DNA from: Streptomyces jumonjinensis
Lineage (GTDB): Bacteria; Actinomycetota; Actinomycetes; Streptomycetales; Streptomycetaceae
Assembly (NCBI RefSeq): GCF_009600885.1
Contig: NZ_VCLA01000061.1
Coordinates: 1 to 57,637 of the forward strand
DNA length: 57,637 nucleotides
Reading direction: 5' to 3'
Translations under genes and position numbers: made by a program
Shown: piece after piece, positions 34,510 through 42,422 of the stretch
Layout of the letters: every line of letters starts with the position of its first letter
Numbering within the stretch: the stretch's first letter is position 1
The notes under the pieces: model-generated
Database searches by the model: none
What the model saw: the letters and a program-made list of their open reading frames with translations, nothing else
Told to the model about the DNA's origin: nothing

Positions 34510-35118
34510 TCAGCCGCCTGCGCCGGTGCGTCCCCAGTCGGGGCCGAGGGCGGCCCAGGCCCGCTCCAGCCGGGCCTGTCTTCGCCGGGAGAGCCGCGCA
34601 AGAGCCAGCCGTCTGGCGGCTTCGGTCAGGCCCGCGAACGCGAACGCGGCGCCCAGACCGGCCAGCACGGCGCGGGTGCCCACGGCGGCCTCGTCCAGGG
34701 GAGGGCCCGCCGGACGGCCGGATCGGTCGATCCAGACGGTCAGTTGATCGCCCGTCCGGGGATCGCGGAGCCGGGTGGTGACCCTGCCGGTGTGCCGGTC
34801 GCCGTCCACCCCGGTCCAGGTCGCGACCACGGTGTGCCGCTTCTCACGGGCGGCCGACGACTCGGGGTCGTGCGCCGGCGGTCTGCGCGGCGGGGTGTGC
34901 CGCAGCACCGTGGCGACGACGGGGTGGCGCTCCTGCCGCTGCTGGAGCATGGAACGGCGCAGCGCGTCGCCGGCGCCGCTCCCGGTGAACCAGCCGACCG
35001 CGGGGGCCGCGACGACCAGAAGGAGGACGGCCACGAGCGCGGTCCACGCCTCGGCGAGATCGGTGGTCCGGCGCAGGGGGTTACCGCGCCAGCGCCAGAC
35101 TCCCGCGGCTGTCCGCAC
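34510..35118 (-). CDS. Integral membrane protein (Rv1733c-like family)
   Basis: A 202-residue protein with two membrane segments, LAEAWTALVAVLLLVVAAPAV near the N-terminus and AVLAGLGAAFAFAGLTEAAR near the C-terminus. A hydrophilic domain lies between them (VVATWTGVDGDRHTGRVTTRL, DQLTVWIDRSGRPAGPP). The layout matches the Rv1733c family of actinobacterial membrane proteins, whose function is not known. GTG 35118 is preferred, with AAGGGGG 9 nt upstream. It lies 215 bp from the beta-helix/AAA gene on the same strand, so co-transcription is possible. Confidence 0.7.
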   Translation of the reverse strand: MRTAAGVWRWRGNPLRRTTDLAEAWTALVAVLLLVVAAPAVGWFTGSGAGDALRRSMLQQRQERHPVVATVLRHTPPRRPPAHDPESSAAREKRHTVVATWTGVDGDRHTGRVTTRLRDPRTGDQLTVWIDRSGRPAGPPLDEAAVGTRAVLAGLGAAFAFAGLTEAARRLALARLSRRRQARLERAWAALGPDWGRTGAGG

Positions 35119-35312
35119 GCACCGCACCCCCTTCCGCGTCCGCGCTGCCCCCGTGCCGGACGGCGCGGTCGGAAGACAGGGGAAGGGAGAGACGTCACCC
35201 CCCTCGCAGCCACGTCCTCGCCCGGTCAACGTGCGGGGCACGGCGCGGAGTTCCCGGAGACCTCGTCGAGTGCGGACTCCGCCGCCGAAGCGGCCGGGTG
35301 GCGAAAGCGGAA

Positions 35313-35350
35313 CCCCGGGGGAGACCGGTCGAAGCCGGTGTCCCCCGGGG
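35313..35350 (-). terminator. Long perfect stem-loop after the Pro/Gln/Tyr-rich protein gene
   Basis: CCCCGGGGGA (35313-35322) pairs with TCCCCCGGGG (35341-35350), with an inner ACCGG/CCGGT stem. It lies 26 bp after the stop of the minus-strand gene at 35377. Confidence 0.75.
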
Positions 35351-35376
35351 CCGCGGGCGTCCCCAGGTCCCCTCGG

Positions 35377-35844
35377 TCAGTAACCCTGACCCTGCTGGGG
35401 GCGGTTGTAGGGGTCCTGATGACCTCCGGGCCCGGGGGCCGGAGCGGGGCGGCCGGCCGCCGGGCGCATCGCCTCGTAGCCGCCGGCCGCCGGCCGGTAC
35501 TGCTGGGGCTGGCCCTGGGGTCCCGGATAGCCGCGCGGGGCGGGCTGTTGCTGCGGGATGTACGGAGCGGCGGCCTGCTGGAGCGGCATCGGCTGCTGGG
35601 GAGCCTGCTGCGGATAGCCGTACGCCGGGGCGGGCTGGGGGGCCGAGGAGGCCGCCGGGAGGGCGGGCAGGGCCGCCGGCAGGGCCGGCAGATAGCTGTT
35701 GCCGGTGTCGTACGCGGCGGGCACTCTGATCGGGGCGATCTGAGGCGTGCCCCGCTCTGCGACGAGGGAGTCGTAGATCGGGGTGTCGGCGAAGGACGGT
35801 GCGGAGTAGTAGCCGCCGCCGTAAGTGGAGCGGGGGGAGGTCAT
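35377..35844 (-). CDS. Low-complexity Pro/Gln/Ala/Tyr-rich protein (DUF6643-like)
   Basis: A 155-residue protein. The first 50 residues are ordered-looking (MTSPRSTYGGGYYSAPSFADTPIYDS, with TPQIAPIRVPAAYDTGNSYLP), and the rest is Pro/Gln/Ala/Gly-rich and surely disordered. It resembles a conserved Streptomyces protein of unknown function. No signal or membrane segment is seen. The start is ATG 35844, 7 nt after a TACCTT box on the same strand, so a leaderless transcript is likely. A strong terminator follows. Confidence 0.65.
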   Translation of the reverse strand: MTSPRSTYGGGYYSAPSFADTPIYDSLVAERGTPQIAPIRVPAAYDTGNSYLPALPAALPALPAASSAPQPAPAYGYPQQAPQQPMPLQQAAAPYIPQQQPAPRGYPGPQGQPQQYRPAAGGYEAMRPAAGRPAPAPGPGGHQDPYNRPQQGQGY

Positions 35845-36201
35845 GGGACCTAAGGTAAGCCCACGGTGCCTGGTTGGGGAGGCCGGTATGTGGGTTGTTT
35901 CGGTGGATGCGCGGTCCTATGGGGCCCCAATGTGAGCGAATCTGGGAAAATCGGTCGCTCAACAGGGTAGGGAACGTGTAAAGAGCGAGCTTAGGGTGGG
36001 TTACTCACGGGTCGGCCCGGTGAAACGGAGGCCGATCGGAACGTGCGTGACGGCCTGTGAGTTCCCGGGCCGGTCCGCTCCCGGGGTCTCGTACCGGAAG
36101 CTCCGCCGACCCCGCCGATCCGCCGTCCCGACCGTCCGTGCCGCGCCGTCTCCACCGCCGCGCCGACTCGCTGTCCCGACTGCCCGCGCCGCGCCGCCCG
36201 C
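35845..36201. other. 357-bp gene-free stretch
   Basis: It holds the promoter of the gene starting at 35844 (TACCTT at 35857-35852 on the minus strand) and an AT-richer segment near 35880-36000. The right end is GC-rich spacer before the glycosyltransferase stop. I find no convincing gene or RNA. Confidence 0.6.
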
Positions 36202-37464
36202 TCAGCTCCGGGCGCGCTCCGCCGCGGCCCCCGGGCCCGCGCTCTCCGGAGCCGCCCGGGGGCGTGCGTATCGACGCCCCTTCCAGGACGCGCCGCGGCC
36301 GAGGTGGTGCCGGCCCGCCGAATCGAGGGTCATCAGGAGATACAGCAGCGCCGTGAACGGCAGCGGGAGCGCGAGCGACGGCGTGAGCCGGTAGTAGCGG
36401 AGCATCGGCAGATAGGTCGCGGTCATCACCGCCCATGCCCCGCCGCCGCTCCACGCGGCGACGGCGTCGCCGCCGGCGAGCCCGGCGAACAGCGCGACGG
36501 GCGGCACGAGATAGACCAGGGCCAGCCCGGCGACCGTCCCCGCCAGCAGGGCCGGGCTGTACCGCAGCTGGGTGTACGCGCTGCGGGACACCATCCGCCA
36601 TAGATCCGCCAGCCGGGGGTAGGGCCGCACACTCGTCACCCCGTCGGCCAGTCCCAGCCAGATCCGCCCGCCGGAGCGCTGCACGGCGCGGGCCAGGGAC
36701 ACATCGTCGATCACCGCCTGCCGGATCGAGTCCGGCACACCCGCGCGGACCGCGGCCTCCGTGCGCAGCAGGACACAGCCGCCCGCCGCGGCGGCCGTCC
36801 GCGCGCCGTGCCGGTTGACCCGGCGGAACGGATAGAGCTGACAGAAGAAGTAGACGAAGGCGGGCACCACGAGGCGCTCCCAGCCGCTCTCGACCCGCAG
36901 CCGCGCCATTTGGGAGACCAGATCGAGACGGTGGGCGCGGGCCGAGGCCACCAGGGCGCGCAGACTGTCCGGGGCGTGGGCGATATCGGCGTCGGTCAGC
37001 AGCAGATACTCCGGCGGTCGCTCCGGTCGCTCCGGTTCCTTTGGTTCCTTCGGCAGCCCCGGTCCGTCCGCTTCCACTCCGGCCGCCGCCATGCCGTGCC
37101 GCAGCGCCCACAGCTTTCCCGTCCAGCCCGGATCCGGCTCGCCGGGGCAGACCACGCTCAAGGGGAGCCCGCCGTACCGGACGGCCAGCGCCCGGGCCGT
37201 GTCGCCGGTGCCGTCCGAGCTGTCGTCGTCCACCAGGACGATCCGGGCACGCCCGGGATAGTCCTGGTGGAGCAGCGAAGGCAGGCTCAGGGGCAGCATC
37301 GCGGCCTCGTCCCGCGCGGGCACCACCACGGCGACATCCGGCCAGGATTCCGGCTCCCCGTGGGGCGGCAGCCGCTGGTCCGTGCGCCAGAAGAAGCCCT
37401 GTCCCAGCAGCAGCCAGGCCCATGCGGCCAGCGACGCGACAGCGGTCCACGCGAGGGCGCTCAT
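36202..37464 (-). CDS. Glycosyltransferase family 2, hopene-associated HpnB-like
   Basis: A 420-residue membrane-anchored GT2 enzyme. An N-terminal segment (SALAWTAVASLAAWAWLLL) is followed by the GT-A fold: VAVVVPARDEAAMLPLSLPSLL, IVLVDDDSSDGTGDTA, LLLTDADIAHAPDSL and IDDVSLARAVQRSGG. Two or three membrane segments end the protein. The order and spacing match HpnB of hopanoid clusters. No squalene-hopene genes are adjacent, so the acceptor is uncertain. A Lys/Glu/Pro-rich insert (KEPKEPERPERP) lies near residue 145. ATG 37464 stands 7 nt after CAGACT, a possible -10, so the mRNA may be leaderless. Divergent from the racemase-family gene. Confidence 0.8.
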   Translation of the reverse strand: MSALAWTAVASLAAWAWLLLGQGFFWRTDQRLPPHGEPESWPDVAVVVPARDEAAMLPLSLPSLLHQDYPGRARIVLVDDDSSDGTGDTARALAVRYGGLPLSVVCPGEPDPGWTGKLWALRHGMAAAGVEADGPGLPKEPKEPERPERPPEYLLLTDADIAHAPDSLRALVASARAHRLDLVSQMARLRVESGWERLVVPAFVYFFCQLYPFRRVNRHGARTAAAAGGCVLLRTEAAVRAGVPDSIRQAVIDDVSLARAVQRSGGRIWLGLADGVTSVRPYPRLADLWRMVSRSAYTQLRYSPALLAGTVAGLALVYLVPPVALFAGLAGGDAVAAWSGGGAWAVMTATYLPMLRYYRLTPSLALPLPFTALLYLLMTLDSAGRHHLGRGASWKGRRYARPRAAPESAGPGAAAERARS

Positions 37465-37510
37465 GCGCCGCAGTCTGCCCCACCGGACGGCCCGGGAGGA
37501 CGCCGTCGAC

Positions 37511-37516
37511 TATGGT
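37511..37516 (+). promoter_or_regulatory. -10 box for a leaderless transcript (racemase-family gene)
   Basis: TATGGT ends 6 nt before GTG 37523, which lacks a ribosome-binding site at proper distance. No clear -35. Confidence 0.5.
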
Positions 37517-37522
37517 GACCGG

Positions 37523-38296
37523 GTGAAGATCGCGCTCATGGACTCCGGAATCGGCCTCCTCTCCGCGGCTGCCGCGGTACGCGGGCTGCGCCCGGACGCG
37601 GACCTCGTGCTCTCCTCCGACCCCGACGGAGTGCCCTGGGGACCGCGTACGCCGAGCGATCTGACCGAGCGGGCCCTCACCGTGGCGCGCGCCGCCGCCG
37701 CGTACGCCCCTGACGCCCTGATCGTCGCCTGCAACACGGCGTCCGTGCACGCCCTGCCCGCGCTCAGGGCCGAACTCGAACCCGCCATCCCGGTCATCGG
37801 CACCGTCCCCGCGATCAAGCCCGCGGCGGCGGGCGGCGGGCCGGTCGCCATCTGGGCGACCCCGGGGACGACCGGCAGCGCGTACCAGAGGGGTCTGATC
37901 CGGAGGTTCGCCGACGGGGTCGAGGTGACCGAGGTGCCCTGCCCCGGGCTCGCGGAAGCCGTGCAGCAGGCGGACGCCGCCGCGATCGACCGGGCGGTGG
38001 CCGCCGCGGCGGCGCTCACCCCCCGCGATGTAAGGGCCGTCGTCCTGGGCTGCACCCATTACGAGCTGGTCGCCGAACACATCCGCGCCGCCGTGGGGCG
38101 GTCCGTGGAGCTCTTCGGCTCGGCCGGGGCGGTCGCCTCGCAGGCCCTGCGGCGCATCGGGGCGGAGCCCGCCCCGGACGCCGCTCCGACCGGGGGTCTC
38201 ACGGTCCTGTTCAGCGGCCGGGTGTCGGCCCTCTCCGCGCAGGCGGCGAGCTACGCCGAGGCCGGACTGCTCCAGAGCGTGACCGCGGGGCGCTGA
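37523..38296 (+). CDS. Aspartate/glutamate racemase family protein (MurI-like)
   Basis: A 257-residue protein with both catalytic cysteines of the glutamate racemase family: ACNTAS in the first half and GCTHYEL in the second. MDSGIGLLSAA at the start matches the FDSGxGG substrate loop, but with GLLS in place of the second Gly pair. Family members interconvert L- and D-glutamate or aspartate for peptidoglycan. It is shorter than the usual MurI and diverged in the first loop, so it may not be the essential murI. GTG 37523 is taken as a leaderless start. Single gene. Confidence 0.8.
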   Translation: MKIALMDSGIGLLSAAAAVRGLRPDADLVLSSDPDGVPWGPRTPSDLTERALTVARAAAAYAPDALIVACNTASVHALPALRAELEPAIPVIGTVPAIKPAAAGGGPVAIWATPGTTGSAYQRGLIRRFADGVEVTEVPCPGLAEAVQQADAAAIDRAVAAAAALTPRDVRAVVLGCTHYELVAEHIRAAVGRSVELFGSAGAVASQALRRIGAEPAPDAAPTGGLTVLFSGRVSALSAQAASYAEAGLLQSVTAGR

Positions 38297-38412
38297 CCGC
38301 CCGCCCCGTCTCTCCCGGGTGATCCCGGCGCAGCGGCGCGAGCTGATCACGGCCCCTTATCGCCCGATATGCCACCCACGGTGGATTCGGTGCCGCCCCG
38401 CCGGAACGTGGG

Positions 38413-38418
38413 TACGCT
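38413..38418 (+). promoter_or_regulatory. -10 box for a leaderless transcript (PH-like membrane protein gene)
   Basis: TACGCT ends 6 nt before ATG 38425. No clear -35. Confidence 0.45.
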
Positions 38419-38424
38419 GCTCGC

Positions 38425-39000
38425 ATGAGGGACCACTCCCATGACCCGGCGGACCCCGCCGCGTACCCCCCGGAGCCTGGGACCGCGGTGTGGACCGGGC
38501 GTGCCACCAACCGTATGCAGTGGCTGCTCGCCCTGGCGGGCGCCGCCTTCGTCGTGCTCGGCGTCGAGCTGGCCGTCAACTCCTCGTGGACGTCCGGCAT
38601 CGCCCCGCTGCTGATGTCCGTGATCGGCTGTGTCGCGGTGGGTCTGCTGATGCTCTACGGAACCCTCGCCTTCGTCCATGTCTCGGTCAGGGTGGACAGC
38701 GACGCGATGGAGGTGCGGTGCGGCCATCTGGGGCTGCCGCGCCGCAGAATCCCGCTCTCCCATGTGGTGGGCGCGGATTTCGCCCCGAGCGTCACCCCGC
38801 GCCAGTGGGGCGGCTGGGGATACCGCTGGCGTCCGGGGAAGGGGACGGCGGTCGTCGTCCGCAGGGGTGAGGGCCTGGTCGTCACCCTGGGCGACGGACT
38901 GACCTTCACGGTGACGGTCGACGATGCCGAGTCGGCGGTACGGGCCATCCGCGACCGCCTCCGCCCCGGCGCGGGCACGGGGACCCCCGCCGAGATCTGA
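38425..39000 (+). CDS. Membrane protein with PH-like cytosolic domain
   Basis: A 191-residue protein with two membrane segments, WLLALAGAAFVVLGVELAV and GIAPLLMSVIGCVAVGLLML, followed by a beta-rich domain (VHVSVRVDSDAMEVRCGHLGLP, RRRIPLSHVVGADFAP, GEGLVVTLGDGLTFTVTVDD). This layout is common in actinobacterial bPH-type proteins; function unknown. ATG 38425 lies 6 nt after TACGCT with no ribosome-binding site, so a leaderless mRNA is likely. Convergent with the O-antigen-ligase-like gene. Confidence 0.7.
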   Translation: MRDHSHDPADPAAYPPEPGTAVWTGRATNRMQWLLALAGAAFVVLGVELAVNSSWTSGIAPLLMSVIGCVAVGLLMLYGTLAFVHVSVRVDSDAMEVRCGHLGLPRRRIPLSHVVGADFAPSVTPRQWGGWGYRWRPGKGTAVVVRRGEGLVVTLGDGLTFTVTVDDAESAVRAIRDRLRPGAGTGTPAEI

Positions 39001-39390
39001 ACAGGGCCGTCCGCCCCCCGCCCGGGGCGTGCCCGCCCGCCCCTGCATACGGCCGTCTCGCCCGTTCCGTACGCACACTTCGGCCGTCCCGTATGCGCAC
39101 CTCGGCTGCACGTATCGCCCGTCCCATGCGCACCCCCCCGGAGGCCCGAAGCCGGTGACCGTCACCCGTACGGCCGAGTGCCGCTGTCCGGACACGCCTC
39201 CGGCCGTTCCGGCAGGCCGGGACCGTCTCCCCGCTCGGGAGCGCCGGCAGAGCAGCGTCGGCCGCCCGGATGGGGGTCCCCCCGGGCGAAGCCCAGGGGG
39301 AGGGCCTGGCGGGGTCTGGTGCATGGGGTCTCCCCAGGCCCGCGGGGCCCCATGAGGCCGCGCCGGCAGACGGGCCTTCGACGACACGGC
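39001..39390. other. 390-bp gene-free stretch with repeats and hairpins between convergent genes
   Basis: The left part has imperfect 22-bp direct repeats: CCGTTCCGTACGCACACTTC at 39062 and CCGTCCCGTATGCGCACCTC at 39084, with a third partial copy near 39118. The right part has the double hairpin at 39277-39354 and a dispersed-element head at 39377-39392. No gene is seen. Confidence 0.65.
39277..39354. terminator. Double hairpin between convergent genes
   Basis: First stem: TCCCCCCGGGC, loop GAA, GCCCAGGGGGA (39277-39301, one mismatch). Second: CATGGGG (39322-39328) with CCCCATG (39348-39354) and an inner CCCC/GGGG. It probably stops transcription from both sides. The first stem resembles a dispersed Streptomyces intergenic repeat (from memory). 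Confidence 0.55.
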
Positions 39391-39392
39391 CT
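39377..39392 (-). repeat. Dispersed element, copy D, overlapping the stop of the O-antigen-ligase-like gene
   Basis: AGGCCGTGTCGTCGAA on the minus strand. The gene's TAG stop (39393-39391) overlaps its first two bases, as in copy C. Confidence 0.55.
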
Positions 39393-40545
39393 ACAGGCCC
39401 GCCGGACCCGGACGGCCCACGGCCGCCGGGCGGGCCGCCGCGAGGCCCGCGAGAAGGCCCGCGCCCACCGTGACCGGGGTGAAGCTCAGCGCATTGCCCA
39501 GACAGGCCACCACCGCGAGCGCCGTGAGGGCCGCCCCCGCGCTCACCGCCACCGCCGTGGAACGGGGCGAGCGCCACAGCCCGTACAGCAGCCACCCGAA
39601 GACGGCGGCCAACAGCGCCAGGCCCACCACCCCCTGCTCGGCCGTCTGCTGCAACACCGCCGAGTGCGGCTTGCCGTCCGTGACCGCCGACTGCTGGGCG
39701 GTGACGCTCAGCTCGCCGAAGCGGCCGGGGCCCACCCCCCGTACCGGTTCCGCCCCGGCCACGGCCGCCGCCTCCTGCCACAGCGCCATCCGGTGGCCCG
39801 TCAGCTGGCCCTCCAGCGACGCGGACAGCCCCTCCGGCAGCGCGTCCTTGGCCACCCCCCACGACAGCGCCACCGCCGCCGCGGCGGCCAGCGCCAGCGC
39901 GATCAGCGCGACCGCCCGCCGCCGTGTCCGCGCCGCCGCGAGCGAACAGAGCAGTACGCCCGCGGACCCGGCGAAACCCGCCACCGACCCCAGTACGAGC
40001 GCCGTGCAGGTCACGGCGAGCGCCAGCGCCCACAGCAGCGGCCGGGAGCCCCGCCCCCGGGCCGCCGAAGCGGCGCAGCAGGCCGAGCCCGCGCCGAGCA
40101 CCAGCAGCGCCGCGGTCGCCCCCGCGTCACCGGGGACGACACCCCCCGCCGGATACGCGCCGGGCACCTCCTGCGGCGACACCACGGCGAGCCCGGTCGC
40201 GGTCAGCGCCGCCGCGCAGGCGACGGCGACCGGCCGCAGCGTGCCCGCGATCCGGCCACCGGCGTACCCGGCGGCTACGGCGAACACCGCGAGCAGCACC
40301 CCCTCGGGCCGGGCGTCCCGCCCGGCCGCGCTGATCAGGGACCAGACGGCGCACGCGGCGAGGACGATCACCCCGATCACCCCGACCGCGCCACTCCCGC
40401 CGTCGCCTTCCCGCGCCTCCGACCGCTCGCCCTCGCGCTCCTCCGACCGCTCGCCTTCCCGCGCCTCCGACCGCTCCCGCGCTCGGGCCTCCGACCGCTC
40501 CCGCTCGCGCTCCGCGACCGCCGCGTACTCGTTCGGCACAGCCAT
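39391..40545 (-). CDS. O-antigen ligase/polymerase-like membrane protein
   Basis: A 384-residue protein with about ten membrane segments. The motif GVGPGRFGELS followed by HSAVLQQTAEQGVVGLALL is the Wzy_C/O-antigen-ligase signature (periplasmic-type loop that binds lipid-linked sugars). The cytosolic N-terminus has four 8-residue repeats of RSEAREGE type (DNA 40412-40507). ATG 40545 is the best start, without a good ribosome-binding site; an in-frame GTG at 40557 is possible. It may ligate or polymerise a cell-surface glycan. No other glycan genes are adjacent except the GT2 gene 2 kb away. Confidence 0.75.
   Translation of the reverse strand: MAVPNEYAAVAERERERSEARARERSEAREGERSEEREGERSEAREGDGGSGAVGVIGVIVLAACAVWSLISAAGRDARPEGVLLAVFAVAAGYAGGRIAGTLRPVAVACAAALTATGLAVVSPQEVPGAYPAGGVVPGDAGATAALLVLGAGSACCAASAARGRGSRPLLWALALAVTCTALVLGSVAGFAGSAGVLLCSLAAARTRRRAVALIALALAAAAAVALSWGVAKDALPEGLSASLEGQLTGHRMALWQEAAAVAGAEPVRGVGPGRFGELSVTAQQSAVTDGKPHSAVLQQTAEQGVVGLALLAAVFGWLLYGLWRSPRSTAVAVSAGAALTALAVVACLGNALSFTPVTVGAGLLAGLAAARPAAVGRPGPAGL
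40412..40507. repeat. Four 24-bp tandem repeats within the O-antigen-ligase-like gene
   Basis: CGCGCCTCCGACCGCTCGCC and variants recur every 24 bp. In frame they encode RSEAREGE, RSEEREGE, RSEARARE and RSEARERE in the charged cytosolic N-terminus. Confidence 0.75.
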
Positions 40546-40766
40546 TCCGTTGACCACCGCCCCCCGACCCCTGACGGACCCCGTCGTTCCCATCCCCGAC
40601 CTGGGGCGACGGCAAGACTGTCGCACACGGTAACGGCAGAGCAACCCGCTTGTGGACGGATTGCGAGGGAATGCCGGGCCGAGCCCGCCGCCGCCCCGCG
40701 CCGACCGGCGGATCGCGCGGATATCCCGGACATGTCCCCGAGCGGTGCCCGCGCCACCGCTCGCCG

Positions 40767-40772
40767 TAGACT
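40767..40772 (+). promoter_or_regulatory. -10 box for a leaderless transcript (lnt)
   Basis: TAGACT ends 7 nt before GTG 40780. No clear -35 and no ribosome-binding site. Confidence 0.5.
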
Positions 40773-40779
40773 CCGGCGA

Positions 40780-42378
40780 GTGAGCGCCACCATCACCGCC
40801 GTAGACGCCCCTGACTCCGCACGCCCCGCGAGCGGATCACCGCTGCGGCGGCTCATCAGGCCCGGGGCCGCCGCCCTCGCCGGAGTCCTGCTCTTTCTGA
40901 GCTTCCCGCCCCGGCCCCTGTGGTGGCTGGCGGTCCCCGCCTTCGCCCTCCTCGGCTGGTGTCTGCACGGACGGCGGCCACGGCATGCCTTCGGCCTCGG
41001 CTACCTCGCCGGCCTCGGCTTTCTGCTGCCCCTCCTCAGCTGGACGGGCGAGGAGGTCGGCCCGGTTCCCTGGATCGCGCTGGCGGCCGTCGAGGCGCTG
41101 TTCATCGCGTTCGCCGCGGTGGGCATCGCCCTGGTCACCCGGCTGCCGCTGTGGCCGGTCTTCGGCGCGGCCGGCTGGATCCTCGGCGAAGCGGCCCGCG
41201 CCAGGGTCCCCTTCGGCGGCTTCCCCTGGGGGAAGATCGCCTTCGGCCAGGCCGACGGTCTCTTTCTGCCGCTCGCGGCGGTCGGCGGCACACCCGTGCT
41301 CGGCTTCGCCGTCGTCCTGACCGGTTTCGGCCTGTACGAGACCGTCCGGCGCGTCCTCGCATACCGGAGCACCGGCGAGCTGCCCCGGGGTCCGCTGGCC
41401 GCCGCGCTGCTCGCCGTGCTCGTGCCGGTGACGGCCGCGTTCGCCGCGCTGCCGCTGGTCGACGGCTCCGCCGAGGACGGCACCGCGACCGTCGCCGCGA
41501 TCCAGGGCAATGTGCCCCGCCTCGGGCTCGACTTCAACGCCCAGCGCCGCGCCGTCCTGGACAACCACGCGCGCCGTACCGAGCAGCTGGCCGCCGATGT
41601 GAAGGCGGGCAAGGAGCCCCAGCCCGATTTCGTGCTCTGGCCCGAGAATTCGTCCGACCTCGACCCCTACCGGAACGCCGACGCCCGGCTCGTCATCGAC
41701 GACGCCGTGAAGGCGATCGGCGTCCCGGTCGTCGTCGGCGCGGTGCTCAGCCCCGACACCGGGAAGCTGCGCAACACCCTCATCGAGTGGGACCCGGAGC
41801 GCGGCCCCGTCGACACCTACGACAAGCGCCATGTGCAGCCCTTCGGCGAGTACATCCCGATGCGTTCGGTCGTACGCCTCTTCAGCTCCGACGTCGACCG
41901 GGTGAGCCGCGACTTCGGACCCGGCGACGAGGTCGGCGTCTTCGATCTCGCGGGCACCAAGGTGGGGCTGGTCACCTGCTACGAGGCCGCCTTCGACGAC
42001 ATGGCCCGTGACACGGTCACCGAGGGGGCCCAGCTGATCTCCGTCCCCAGCAACAACGCCACCTTCGGCCGCAGTGAGATGACGTATCAGCAGCTCGCGA
42101 TGTCGCGGGTGCGCGCGGTCGAGCACAGCCGGTCCGTCGTGGTCCCCGTCACCAGCGGGGTGAGCGCCGTGATCATGCCGGACGGGAAGGTCGTGCGGAA
42201 GACGGCGATGTTCACCCCGGACGCGCTGGTCGCCGAGGTCCCGCTGCGCTCCTCGCTCACTCCGGCGACCCGGCTCGGCGTCTGGCCGGAGATCGCGCTG
42301 CTGCTGGTCGCGGCGGGAGGGCTCGGGCAGGTGGCCGCCGGGGCCGTACGCGCGCGCCGTGAGCGGGCCGCAGGTTAA
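40780..42378 (+). CDS. lnt: Apolipoprotein N-acyltransferase
   Basis: A 532-residue enzyme: about six membrane segments, then a nitrilase-like domain with the catalytic triad visible as Glu in LWPENSS, Lys in YDKRHVQPFGEYIP and Cys in VTCYEAAFDD. It adds the third acyl chain to the N-terminal cysteine of lipoproteins on the outer face of the membrane. The open frame extends far upstream to 39178, but GTG 40780 is the start, as the family sequence begins there and a TAGACT box lies 7 nt before it. The polyprenyl-phosphate-mannose synthase gene often paired with lnt in actinobacteria is not next to it. Confidence 0.9.
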   Translation: MSATITAVDAPDSARPASGSPLRRLIRPGAAALAGVLLFLSFPPRPLWWLAVPAFALLGWCLHGRRPRHAFGLGYLAGLGFLLPLLSWTGEEVGPVPWIALAAVEALFIAFAAVGIALVTRLPLWPVFGAAGWILGEAARARVPFGGFPWGKIAFGQADGLFLPLAAVGGTPVLGFAVVLTGFGLYETVRRVLAYRSTGELPRGPLAAALLAVLVPVTAAFAALPLVDGSAEDGTATVAAIQGNVPRLGLDFNAQRRAVLDNHARRTEQLAADVKAGKEPQPDFVLWPENSSDLDPYRNADARLVIDDAVKAIGVPVVVGAVLSPDTGKLRNTLIEWDPERGPVDTYDKRHVQPFGEYIPMRSVVRLFSSDVDRVSRDFGPGDEVGVFDLAGTKVGLVTCYEAAFDDMARDTVTEGAQLISVPSNNATFGRSEMTYQQLAMSRVRAVEHSRSVVVPVTSGVSAVIMPDGKVVRKTAMFTPDALVAEVPLRSSLTPATRLGVWPEIALLLVAAGGLGQVAAGAVRARRERAAG

Positions 42379-42384
42379 AGGGAT

Positions 42385-42406
42385 GACCGTCCCTGTGGTG
42401 ACGGTC
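42385..42406 (+). terminator. Stem-loop between lnt and the Nudix gene
   Basis: GACCGTC (42385-42391) and GACGGTC (42400-42406) form a perfect 7-bp stem 7 bp after the lnt stop. It also covers the expected -35 area of the Nudix promoter, so an operator role is possible. Confidence 0.5.
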
Positions 42407-42409
42407 CGT

Positions 42410-42415
42410 TAGGGT
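42410..42415 (+). promoter_or_regulatory. -10 box for a leaderless transcript (Nudix gene)
   Basis: TAGGGT ends 7 nt before ATG 42423, which has no ribosome-binding site. Confidence 0.5.
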
Positions 42416-42422
42416 CGAAGCC

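Noticed and set aside
39277..39301. The TCCCCCCGGGC-GAA-GCCCAGGGGGA stem as a new element
   Set aside because: It looks like a common dispersed hairpin of Streptomyces intergenic regions and works as a terminator here; not treated as novel.
39178..42378. A 1066-residue open frame ending in lnt
   Set aside because: The first 534 residues are Arg/Pro-rich and overlap the opposite O-antigen-ligase-like gene. The real Lnt starts at GTG 40780.
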